From Gemmatimonadales bacterium (lineage in GTDB: Bacteria; Gemmatimonadota; Gemmatimonadetes; Gemmatimonadales; GWC2-71-9), in contig JAUVTI010000028.1 of the NCBI GenBank assembly GCA_030601605.1, forward strand, positions 1 to 16,552: DNA of 16,552 nt, given 5' to 3'. Positions 1 through 7,399 of the stretch are shown in pieces; position 1 is the first letter of the stretch; every line of letters starts with the position of its first letter. The notes beneath the pieces were generated by a model. The model worked only from the letters and a program-made list of their open reading frames with translations. It was not told the DNA's origin and did not search any database. A program made the translations under genes and the position numbers.

Positions 1-512
1 AACGCGCCGGCGAAGCCACCACCCCCCCCCCCCCCGGTGCCGAGGCGCGAGGCCGCGAACCCGACGACATCACGGGCGATCAGGGCCAGGGCTGCCAGTT
101 CCTGGGTCGCTACCGTCTGGGTACCGGTCGGGATCGCCCCGTTGGCGAAGACGATCAGACGGCCGGGAATTGCATTCCACGCGAGCCGCAATTCCGTGTC
201 CAGCAGGGTCGAGATGCTCTGGTCGGGGTCCGCCGGGTTCGTCGAGCGCACGTCCAGGTACGCGTACCCGCTCGATACCGTCAATTCGCCGAATCGGCCA
301 GCGGCCCCGAGCGGGATGGTCACGCCGAGCGGCACGGTGAGCTCGCTCACCCGCTCCACGCTGTAGCCGGTCGTCGTATCCACGACGAAGCCGCCGTCGA
401 ACCGATACGTCTCGGCGAACACAGCCGTCCACGCCCGGATGCCCGTGCTCTGCGCCTGGGAGACGGTCGCCGTGGCAGATGCCAGCACCAGTATGAGAAG
501 CGCTTGTCTCAT
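1..512 (-). CDS. secreted, probably outer-membrane beta-barrel protein (partial, C-terminus outside window)
   Basis: About 170 codons are visible and the frame runs off the left edge, so the C-terminus is missing. The N-terminus is a clear Sec signal peptide: basic MRQ, a hydrophobic ALLILVLAS core, then small residues before a likely cut at SQAQS. What follows alternates polar and hydrophobic residues in short strand-like blocks (ELTVPLGVTIPLG, GELTVSSGYAYLDV) with glycine-rich turns, as in outer-membrane barrel proteins, but I recognise no named family. The start ATG overlaps the stop of the upstream lipoprotein gene in ATGA and has no Shine-Dalgarno of its own, so translation is probably coupled. 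Near the edge the reading frame passes through a run of 14 G on the coding strand (7 consecutive Gly codons with the following GGT GGT GGC). Function is inferred only from signal peptide, composition and neighbour. Confidence 0.7.
   Translation of the reverse strand, partial: MRQALLILVLASATATVSQAQSTGIRAWTAVFAETYRFDGGFVVDTTTGYSVERVSELTVPLGVTIPLGAAGRFGELTVSSGYAYLDVRSTNPADPDQSISTLLDTELRLAWNAIPGRLIVFANGAIPTGTQTVATQELAALALIARDVVGFAASRLGTGGGGGGGFAGA
22..35. repeat. homopolymer run of 14 C
   Basis: Fourteen consecutive C on the plus strand lie inside the minus-strand coding frame of the putative outer-membrane protein, where they read as Gly codons. The frame stays open through it at this length. 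A tract this long is prone to slippage and to sequencing error, and it lies at the very edge of the window. Confidence 0.9.
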
Positions 513-1861
513 GGCAGCGGGATGATGACGCGAATGGTCCCGATGGACCGCCCAATGTGGGTGATCGTGGGCGGAGGCAGCGCCGCCGTCGTAGTCGTGG
601 CCTGCTGCACCGTTTGCTGCGTGTCGGATCCGGCCTGGTTCTGTTCAGCCTGGGTCGCGGCGATGTCACCCATGGTGGAGGCCATCGCGTCGGCCAGAGG
701 CAAGGGCACCAGCTCCGGCGACGTAACCGTGGTGCCGGCCACCTGCGTCACCTCTCCGGCCGACGCCTGCTGCACGGCCGGCGCGGCCGCGCTGGCCGCG
801 TGCCGGTCGCGCGCTCCGCTGAAGCCCGGATCCGCCCGCACCGCCGCCGCGTAGTAACCGGCCGCGGCCGGGTAGTCTCCGAGATCCTCGGCCAGGAGCC
901 CGTCCGAGTAGGCGAGGAAGGCGACGAGGTTCTGGGTACCGTTCTCCAGGATCGCCCGACGCTCGGCTTCCGAGAGTGTGTAGCCCAGCTCGTCGGCGAT
1001 CCCCACCACGATCTCCTTCTCGAGCTGGAGCAACCTGCGGAAGCTGCCAGTAGCCACCTGGGGCGCCAGCACCTGCCCGTCCAGCCGCACCACGGTTGCC
1101 TCCAGCCGCACGTCGCCCTTGGGCGGTATGGCGGCGAGGCCCTGTACCATCTGTCCGGCCTGCAACAGGTGTCCCATGCGAGCCGCCGTCGCGCGGTCGA
1201 CCTGCCCGGCGTCGGCCAGCTGCATCTCATCGATGAGCGCGCTCACCTCGAGGCGCTCCACCATGCGGAACCGCCCCAGCAGCGCGAGGTCGGCCGTCAT
1301 CATCTCGGCGAGGCCGCGAGAGAGGGGCTGGTAGCTGGAGTCCCCGGCTATGTCGATGGGAAGTACCGCCAGCGTCTGTGGATCGGCCGGCTGCTCGGTG
1401 AGCGCGGCTTCACGTGCCAGAGCGTTGCGCGCGCGCGCGGTCGCGCGGTGACGCACCGCCAGCATCTCGCGGGCCCCGACCGCCGGCGCCCCCGCGTGAT
1501 CCGGGTAGCGCGCCAGGTAGTCGCGGTAGACGGCTATCGCCTGATCGTACTCGCCGTCGAGCTCGAGGCACTGGCCGGTCACCAACGGCCCGACGGCGCT
1601 CCGGGGCTGGAGCCTCATGCCGGCCACCGCTGTGGTCCGGGCCGTGTCACACTGCCCGGCGGCGTACAGCGCGGCCGCATAGCGCAGGATCAGATCACCG
1701 TTGTCCGGATCCTGGGCCAGCTGCTCTTCGAGTTGGGGGATCTCTTCGGGAGTGACCTCGGCGTACTGCCCGCCGCCGCAACCCACCGTGAGGAGGACGC
1801 AACCGATCATGATCGGCGGGAACAACCGATGAACCACAGCACGCCAGCAACGTTCGCGCAT
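509..1861 (-). CDS. TPR lipoprotein with CsgG/FlgO-like domain
   Basis: A 450-residue protein with a lipoprotein signal: hydrophobic stretch around residues 17-27 ending in LLTVGC, with Cys28 as the probable lipidated residue. Residues about 40-125 form helical TPR-like repeats (DPDNGDLILRYAAALYAAGQ and a second unit ending YRDYLARYPDH). Residues about 163-300 look like the CsgG/FlgO type envelope domain: TLAVLPID at the start, a helix with MMTADLALLGRFRMVER, then strands such as VRLEATVVRLDGQV. A further TPR-like segment (residues 312-350) precedes a Gln/Thr/Ala-rich linker and a short strand-like end (GTIRVIIPLP). I chose the ATG at 1861 because GGAGAG precedes it by 3 nt and the lipoprotein signal begins there; an upstream in-frame start would add 24 uncharacteristic residues. 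The next gene overlaps its stop by 4 nt. CsgG-family proteins act in outer-membrane assembly or secretion; the role here is inferred. Confidence 0.75.
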   Translation of the reverse strand: MRERCWRAVVHRLFPPIMIGCVLLTVGCGGGQYAEVTPEEIPQLEEQLAQDPDNGDLILRYAAALYAAGQCDTARTTAVAGMRLQPRSAVGPLVTGQCLELDGEYDQAIAVYRDYLARYPDHAGAPAVGAREMLAVRHRATARARNALAREAALTEQPADPQTLAVLPIDIAGDSSYQPLSRGLAEMMTADLALLGRFRMVERLEVSALIDEMQLADAGQVDRATAARMGHLLQAGQMVQGLAAIPPKGDVRLEATVVRLDGQVLAPQVATGSFRRLLQLEKEIVVGIADELGYTLSEAERRAILENGTQNLVAFLAYSDGLLAEDLGDYPAAAGYYAAAVRADPGFSGARDRHAASAAAPAVQQASAGEVTQVAGTTVTSPELVPLPLADAMASTMGDIAATQAEQNQAGSDTQQTVQQATTTTAALPPPTITHIGRSIGTIRVIIPLP

Positions 1862-1864
1862 TGA

Positions 1865-1870
1865 CTCTCC
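1865..1870 (-). promoter_or_regulatory. ribosome binding site of the CsgG-like lipoprotein
   Basis: GGAGAG on the minus strand ends 3 nt before the ATG at 1861. It decides this start over the longer in-frame option at 1933. Confidence 0.6.
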
Positions 1871-1917
1871 ATGGCGCTCTCCGGCCCGGTACGGAGAGCC
1901 ACCCGTGGGGAGTGCCG

Positions 1918-1946
1918 AAAGTGCGGCGCGCAACGGGCGCCGTCAA
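1918..1946 (-). promoter_or_regulatory. weak sigma70-like promoter candidate for the lipoprotein pair
   Basis: The minus strand has TTGACG (1946-1941), a 17-nt spacer and CACTTT (1923-1918). The -35 is good but the -10 matches TATAAT poorly. It would give a leader of about 50 nt before the ATG at 1861. The rest of the 1862-2103 gap shows no gene I can support. Confidence 0.25.
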
Positions 1947-2081
1947 GGTGCGTCTCGCGAGTCGCGCGGCCACGCGGTTGCAGTGGTACCAAATGACCCA
2001 GCGACGCCGGTCTTGGATCAGCGTGAGCCGGCGACCGTTGATCTCCGTGTCTCGATTGGACTTGTGGCTGGTATGTGGTTC

Positions 2082-2097
2082 GCGGCGGGCCCGCCGC
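2082..2097. terminator. GC-only perfect palindrome after the HisKA-like operon
   Basis: GCGGCGGGCCCGCCGC is a perfect 16-nt palindrome 6 nt past the stop codon of the 62-residue HisKA-like gene. As RNA it can fold into a six-pair stem with a GGCC loop. There is no following U-tract on either strand, so it may protect the 3' end or assist Rho-dependent termination rather than act as a classical intrinsic terminator. Confidence 0.35.
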
Positions 2098-2103
2098 AGC
2101 GAC

Positions 2104-2292
2104 TCAGTCCGCTTGCAGCATCGAGCGCATCTTGCGGCAGAGGGCTTCGATCTGCTTGAGTGAGGTCGCGGTTTCCTCGTCGAGCTTGTCGGCGCCCAGC
2201 AGAGCCATCTGTGTTTCAGCGAGGATGGCGGAGAGCGGGTTCGCCAGATCGTGCTTCAGCTTGCGGTACCGTTCTTCCGCCGGGTCCGTCAC
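2104..2292 (-). CDS. stand-alone HisKA-like phosphoacceptor domain protein
   Basis: A 62-residue protein that is nearly all one helical hairpin. Residues 11-24 (KLKHDLANPLSAIL) match the H-box of histidine kinases of the HDLxNPL type, with His14 as the would-be phosphorylated residue. The second helix (DEETATSLKQIEALCRKMRSML) is the expected partner helix of a dimerisation/phosphoacceptor domain. There is no ATP-binding (CA) domain, sensor domain or receiver domain in it or next to it. The GTG start overlaps the stop of the preceding gene in GTGA, so the two are translationally coupled. Known single HisKA-like or Hpt-like proteins serve as phosphotransfer or dimer-forming partners; whether this one is phosphorylated is unknown. 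Coding is supported by the coupled start and by the recognisable motif. Confidence 0.7.
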   Translation of the reverse strand: MTDPAEERYRKLKHDLANPLSAILAETQMALLGADKLDEETATSLKQIEALCRKMRSMLQAD

Positions 2293-2576
2293 TCGCTCAC
2301 CGACCGGTAAAGATCGCGGAGGTGGTGCTCACGAAGATCCTGGAGACACTCCCACAGATCACCTTCACTCTGGGCGCAGAGAATGTCCGCTGTGGCCGGC
2401 GCCGAACCGTCGTCCGCACGGCCGAAGATGAGTCGACCCAACCAGGTCCCGTCCTCCGCACGCCGGATCTCCAGCCTGATGGCGATGACGTCGCCATCAT
2501 ACCTGAGGGGTGGCAGTTCGTGAACGACGGGCTCAGGGGAGTTGGCCGCGCCGTACCGGACCGGGTTTGCCGGCAT
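2289..2576 (-). CDS. hypothetical 95-residue protein, partner of the HisKA-like gene
   Basis: I do not recognise a family. The protein begins MPANPVRYG, has a short Pro-rich stretch (HELPPLRYDG), then what looks like a small beta-rich domain (VIAIRLEIRRAEDGTWLGRLIF) and ends in a charged helix (DLWECLQDLREHHLRDLY). It has no signal peptide or membrane segment, so it is probably cytoplasmic. I set the start at the ATG at 2576, preceded by AGGTG with an 8-nt gap. The frame could extend to a TTG at 2603, but that codon lies inside the -10 of a good promoter, which argues against it. It is the first gene of a two-gene unit and its TGA overlaps the GTG of the HisKA-like gene, suggesting the two products act together. 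Confidence 0.7.
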   Translation of the reverse strand: MPANPVRYGAANSPEPVVHELPPLRYDGDVIAIRLEIRRAEDGTWLGRLIFGRADDGSAPATADILCAQSEGDLWECLQDLREHHLRDLYRSVSE

Positions 2577-2602
2577 CTTGAGGGCACCTGTTGGTTTGCG
2601 CA

Positions 2603-2630
2603 AATATAAGGGCTTCCGTCACTTAGGCAA
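2603..2630 (-). promoter_or_regulatory. sigma70-like promoter of the HisKA-like two-gene operon
   Basis: The minus strand reads TTGCCT (2630-2625), a 16-nt spacer, then TATATT (2608-2603). Transcription would start near 2596, about 20 nt before the ATG at 2576. The -10 extends to TATATTTG, which also resembles the -7 element of Bacteroidota promoters. It lies in the 133-nt gap after the protease gene and gives the small operon its own transcription. Confidence 0.6.
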
Positions 2631-2709
2631 CAGTGAGGGAGCAGTCACATCGTGTTTCAGCGCCGGGAAGCGGCCGGCGGGAAGCTGCGCGCCGGGGGGT
2701 CGGGTGATC

Positions 2710-3843
2710 TCAGAAATGGTAGTGGACAGGCACCGGACTGAACGTCACGAGCAGCAGGACGAGCGTGAGCCACCCGATTGGCCGGCGGTTCGCAGTCAGG
2801 GGCCGGTAGCTGTCCAGCACCTGCGGATGCGCCAGACTCCCTCGCCCCAGAATGAGGATCAGGAAGGCCCAGAGCCACCACCACCACTGGCCCTGCAGAA
2901 AACCCAGTCCGATCAGGGCGATCCAGACTGCCAGTCCGACCTTCGCCTGGTGCTTCCCGACCAGTGCATAGAGGATGTGCCCACCGTCGAGCTGTCCGAG
3001 CGGCAGGAGGTTGAGCATCGTCACGAAAATCCCAATCCAGCCCGCGAACGCGAGCGGGTGCAGCAGCACCGTGCCCTCCCCGATCAGCAGGTGCCTCAGG
3101 GCATAGGTGACCGCCGAGTCCCCCAGGTACAGGTGCATGTGCGCAACCGTGATGAGTTGGGCCGAGGGCCCCACATCGGCCACGACCTCGGAGTGCGCGA
3201 GTCCCACCAGCAGCGCGATGAGGGCCACGACGAAGCCGGCCCACGGCCCCGCCGCCCCCACGTCCATGAGCTGCTGGCGGTCCACGATCGGGGAACGCAG
3301 CCGTATGAACGCGCCGAACGTGCCGATGAAGTTCAAGATCGGGGGTGACGGCAGGAAGTAGGGCGGCGACGCGTCGATTCCGTAGCGCTTCGCCATGAAG
3401 TAGTGCCCCATCTCATGGCACAGCAGGATGGCCATCAGCGCGACCGCGAAGTCGAGTCCGGCTCGGACCGTGAACAGCTCCGCAACCAACTCCAACATCA
3501 GCTGCGGCACGAGCGTCAACTCGCGGGTGAACGGAAACGCCCACGGGAGACTCGAGCCGGAGAGCAGCGCACCGCCCATCCACACGGTCAGGAACGTGAC
3601 GCCGAACAGGACCGCGTGAAGCCACCACCGTTCCCCCGGCTGGGGCGCCAGGGCGCGAGTGAGCACGAGCCGGCCCGGGCCGTCGCTCTCGGCCCAGTAG
3701 TAGGTGCCGGGCCAGTCGTCCAGCGCCGCCTGGAGGCCGGCAGAGGGCCCGACGTGCGCCGGGTCCACCACCGCATCCACGATCTCCCGGTCGCGCACCA
3801 CCGTGGTGCGCCACCACAGGAAGAACGGAGTGAGCGAGCTCAA
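2710..3843 (-). CDS. site-2 protease, membrane metalloprotease of family M50
   Basis: A 377-residue multi-spanning membrane protease. The zinc-binding HEMGH lies at residues 143-147 within a hydrophobic helix, and the second metal motif NLLPLGQLDGGH is at 278-289, with Asp286 as the expected third ligand. Six or more hydrophobic segments can be seen (about 75-93, 130-145, 197-217, 262-282, 303-340, 356-370). There is no PDZ insertion, which sets it apart from RseP; the layout with a cytoplasmic N-terminal region of about 70 residues resembles the EGY-like/soluble-domain-poor S2P group. Such enzymes cut transmembrane segments, often of anti-sigma factors; no substrate is evident nearby. The start is a TTG preceded by AGAGG with a 4-nt gap; the next Met is residue 89, too far inside. 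It is divergent from rho. Confidence 0.9.
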   Translation of the reverse strand: MSSLTPFFLWWRTTVVRDREIVDAVVDPAHVGPSAGLQAALDDWPGTYYWAESDGPGRLVLTRALAPQPGERWWLHAVLFGVTFLTVWMGGALLSGSSLPWAFPFTRELTLVPQLMLELVAELFTVRAGLDFAVALMAILLCHEMGHYFMAKRYGIDASPPYFLPSPPILNFIGTFGAFIRLRSPIVDRQQLMDVGAAGPWAGFVVALIALLVGLAHSEVVADVGPSAQLITVAHMHLYLGDSAVTYALRHLLIGEGTVLLHPLAFAGWIGIFVTMLNLLPLGQLDGGHILYALVGKHQAKVGLAVWIALIGLGFLQGQWWWWLWAFLILILGRGSLAHPQVLDSYRPLTANRRPIGWLTLVLLLVTFSPVPVHYHF

Positions 3844-3851
3844 GTGGCCTC

Positions 3852-3880
3852 TTGACGGCGTTTTGAGACAAGCGTATGAT
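3852..3880 (+). promoter_or_regulatory. strong sigma70-like promoter of rho
   Basis: TTGACG (3852-3857), exactly 17 nt, then TATGAT (3875-3880). Transcription should start near 3887, giving a leader of about 115 nt before the first rho start codon. This is the best promoter match in the window. Confidence 0.75.
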
Positions 3881-4002
3881 TACACACCTACACGTCCAGT
3901 CGATATCCCCAAGAAAACGCCCAAACTCATCCCAGCGATACCAATACGCCCGGAGCCCGGGCCGATGAATGCACTAAACCGCAGTAATCCCCCACCTCAC
4001 CG
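3881..4002 (+). promoter_or_regulatory. C-rich, G-poor rho leader, possible rut site for autoregulation
   Basis: My count over these 122 nt is 49 C and 20 G; in the first 70 nt it is 28 C and 8 G. This imbalance contrasts with the roughly balanced G and C of the surrounding genes and is the signature of Rho-loading (rut) sequences. In E. coli rho is known to attenuate its own transcription in a leader. A small hairpin, CCCGG-AGC-CCGGG (3949-3961), lies near the end. Autoregulation here is an inference from composition and position. Confidence 0.45.
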
Positions 4003-5267
<1,265 letters not shown>

Positions 5268-5271
<4 letters not shown>

Positions 5272-5705
5272 CGGCGGACCTGCCGACGGAGGGGCGGTTG
5301 CTGGCGGTGGACGTGGGGGAGAAGCGGATCGGTCTCGCCGTTTCGGACCCGTCACAGACGCTGGCCCAGCCGCTGGCCACGCTGACCAGGCGTGCGGGCC
5401 GGCGCTTTCCCCTGCGCCAGCTCCGGGAGCACCTCGACGCCCAACAGCCGGTGGGCGTGATCGTCGGGCTGCCGCTCACACCTGAAGGCGCAGAGGACGA
5501 GCGGGCGGCGCAGGCCAGAGCCGTGGGCGACCTCATCACCGAGAAGAGCGGGCTGCCGGTGCAGTACTGGGACGAGCGCATGAGCACGGCGCGGGCGCTG
5601 GGAGCGATCAAGGAGATGGGCGGCAGCACGCGCGGCCGTAAGGGCGATGTGGATCGACTGGCGGCGACCGTGATACTGCAGCACTTCCTGGACAGCAGGC
5701 GCTGA
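5268..5705 (+). CDS. ruvX: Holliday junction resolvase-like protein RuvX/YqgF
   Basis: A 145-residue RNase H-fold nuclease, the usual size for the family. Motifs seen are LLAVDVGEKRIGLAVSD with Asp15, the GLPL turn at 67-70, WDER with Asp102 and Glu103, and VDRLAATVIL with Asp129; these are the expected metal-binding acidic positions. YqgF is known to process 16S rRNA 5' ends in E. coli and has been linked to Holliday junction cleavage; the substrate here is not shown by the sequence. Its ATG overlaps the rho stop (ATGA) and its own TGA shares one base with the mltG ATG, so all three are likely co-transcribed and coupled. The ruvX-mltG neighbourhood also occurs in Firmicutes. Confidence 0.93.
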
Positions 5706-6679
5706 TGCGAGCCCTGGTGGTGGCTCTCCTCATCATGGCGGCATCGGGATGCGGGCGCGGAGCCGGCGGGGGCGCCGCGCAGGACTCCGAGTTCGAGCAG
5801 GTCACGATTCCCCGGGGAGCCACTCTCACCGCGGTGGCCGAGACGCTCTCCACGCGCGGGCTGATCGACTCACCCGAGCTCTTCAAGCTCTATGCGGTCC
5901 TCTCGGGCCGGCACCGCAGCCTGCAGGCGGGCACCTACGACCTCTCTCGCGGCAGCACCAGCAGAGAGCTGCTCGGCCTGCTGATGTCCGGCCGCCCACC
6001 GTACCGCTGGCTGCTCGTGACCGAGGGCTTGATGCTGACTGAAGTGGGCGCGGCGCTGGAGGCCCAACTCGGCATTCCCGCGGAGAGCCTGATGACGGCG
6101 GCCCGGGACTCGGCCTTGCGTGCGCAGCTCGGCGTTCCCGCGCCCACGCTCGAGGGCTACCTCTACCCCAGTCGCTACGCGGTGCACACCGAAGCTTCGG
6201 CGGGGGATGTGGTGGCGCAGATGGTGGCGGAGTTCGAGGACAGGTGGCGCGACGAGTGGTATGCGCGACTCGACACGCTGGGCATGACGCGCCACGAGAT
6301 CGTGACGCTGGCATCCATCATCGAGGGAGAGGTGAGGCACGCGCCCGATCGCCCCTACGTCTCGTCGGTATACCACAACCGGCTCGCGGACGGGATGCCT
6401 CTTCAGGCCGACCCAACGGTCATCTACGCACTGGGCCGCCGCCGCCGCCTGTTCGAGCGCGACTACCAGATCCCGTCGCCGTACAACACCTACCTGATCG
6501 CCGGGTTGCCCCCGGGACCGATCGGTGAGCCTTCGGAAGAGAGCATCGAGGCCGCCCTCTACCCGGCCCGCACGGACTTCCTCTTCTTCGTCGCGCGAAC
6601 CGACGGCCAGCACGTGTTCTCACGCACCTACGCCGAGCACCGTCGCGCCATTCAGGAAGTGCGCTCCGGCGGCAGCTGA
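5705..6679 (+). CDS. mltG: endolytic transglycosylase MltG, predicted lipoprotein form
   Basis: A 324-residue YceG-fold enzyme that cuts nascent peptidoglycan strands and so sets glycan length. A LysM-like domain is at about 30-80 (VTIPRGATLTAVAETL, AGTYDL). The catalytic region has LEGYLYPSRY at 149-158, LASIIEGEV with catalytic Glu207, QADPTVIYALG, and SPYNTYLIAGLPPGPI. The N-terminus is unusual: instead of a plain membrane anchor it reads MRALVVALLIMAASGC, a short signal ending in a lipobox-like ASGC with Cys16, followed by a Gly-rich linker. That suggests a lipid-anchored periplasmic enzyme, although the -3 residue (Ala) is not the commonest. ATG shares one base with the ruvX stop. The gene ends 15 nt from the convergent thiE stop, with no obvious terminator between them. 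Confidence 0.93.
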   Translation: MRALVVALLIMAASGCGRGAGGGAAQDSEFEQVTIPRGATLTAVAETLSTRGLIDSPELFKLYAVLSGRHRSLQAGTYDLSRGSTSRELLGLLMSGRPPYRWLLVTEGLMLTEVGAALEAQLGIPAESLMTAARDSALRAQLGVPAPTLEGYLYPSRYAVHTEASAGDVVAQMVAEFEDRWRDEWYARLDTLGMTRHEIVTLASIIEGEVRHAPDRPYVSSVYHNRLADGMPLQADPTVIYALGRRRRLFERDYQIPSPYNTYLIAGLPPGPIGEPSEESIEAALYPARTDFLFFVARTDGQHVFSRTYAEHRRAIQEVRSGGS

Positions 6680-6694
6680 ACCGTTGCGGAGAAG

Positions 6695-7330
6695 CTAGGC
6701 CGAGAGAGCGCTGTCCACCGAGGCGCGGAGGCGCCGCGCGGCCGCTTCGATGTCCGGCGCCGCGAACACAGCCGAGCTGACGGCGATGCCCTGCGCTCCG
6801 GCAGCGATGATCTCTGCCGCATTCCCCGCCGTGATCCCGCCAATGGCGATGATCCTCATTCCCTCTGGCGCCAGGGCGGCGAGCTTCCGGAAGCCCGCCG
6901 CGCCAATGGGCGCGCCGGCATCGGGCTTGGTGGAGGTGGCCCAGATCGACCCGATGCTCCAGTAATCGACGTCCGCCCGGAGAGCGGCGTCCGCCTCCGC
7001 GGGCGAGCCGACCGACACACCCACTCTGAGCGCCTGACCGGCGAACCTCCTCACCGCATCGGCAGGGACATCGTCGGCGCCCACGTGAACCCCGCGGGCT
7101 CCCGCAGCCAGGGCCACGTCCGCCCGATCGTTCACCCAGACCGGAATGGGAAGCGCCTCCACCAATTGCTGGGTGAGCTCCAGGAGCCGGCCGGCCGCCA
7201 CGTCCTTGATGCGAAGCTGGACCGCCGTCACGCCGCCGGCGGCAGCCGCGCTGCAGGCGTCCGTCAGTGCGCCGAGCTCCACGATCGAAGGGCCGGTGAT
7301 TGCCAGCAGTCGGGTCTCACTGAGTGACAT
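6695..7330 (-). CDS. thiE: thiamine phosphate synthase
   Basis: A 211-residue TIM-barrel protein of the usual length that joins HMP-pyrophosphate and thiazole phosphate to thiamine phosphate. Motifs seen are VQLRIKD (37-43), VNDRADVALAAGARGVHVGADD (66-87), the phosphate-binding loop WATSTKPDAG (130-139), IAIGGI (161-166) and GIAVSSAVF (181-189). The common His after GVS is replaced here by Gly (GVSVGSP). The ATG at 7330 is preceded by GGTGAG with a 5-nt gap. No other thiamine gene and no TPP riboswitch is visible; the gap to the divergent methyltransferase gene is only 69 nt. It could instead be a TenI-like paralogue, but the retained substrate motifs favour ThiE. Confidence 0.88.
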   Translation of the reverse strand: MSLSETRLLAITGPSIVELGALTDACSAAAAGGVTAVQLRIKDVAAGRLLELTQQLVEALPIPVWVNDRADVALAAGARGVHVGADDVPADAVRRFAGQALRVGVSVGSPAEADAALRADVDYWSIGSIWATSTKPDAGAPIGAAGFRKLAALAPEGMRIIAIGGITAGNAAEIIAAGAQGIAVSSAVFAAPDIEAAARRLRASVDSALSA

Positions 7331-7399
7331 CGCGTCTCACCGTTTAGCGCTCGGCCCGAAACATATCTACCTTCTGCGGTAACCCCTACGGGCAGCGTC

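Noticed and set aside
557..1864. Long open frame on the plus strand opposite the CsgG-like lipoprotein gene
   Set aside because: Its product is Arg/His/Gly-rich without any domain, as expected for the antisense of a high-GC gene; the minus strand has the lipobox, TPR and ribosome site.
2577..2603. Upstream extension of the 95-residue gene to a TTG at 2603
   Set aside because: The TTG lies within the TATATT -10 element, so it would not be in the transcript, and it has no ribosome site.
2640..2709. Overlapping CCGGCG/CGCCGG and GCCGG/CCGGC hairpins after the site-2 protease stop
   Set aside because: Short GC stems are expected by chance at this GC content and there is no U-tract, so I do not call a terminator.
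7331..7399. Divergent promoter or TPP riboswitch between thiE and the methyltransferase
   Set aside because: Only 69 nt; TATCTA and TATGTT elements exist but no matching -35, and no room or motif for a THI-box.
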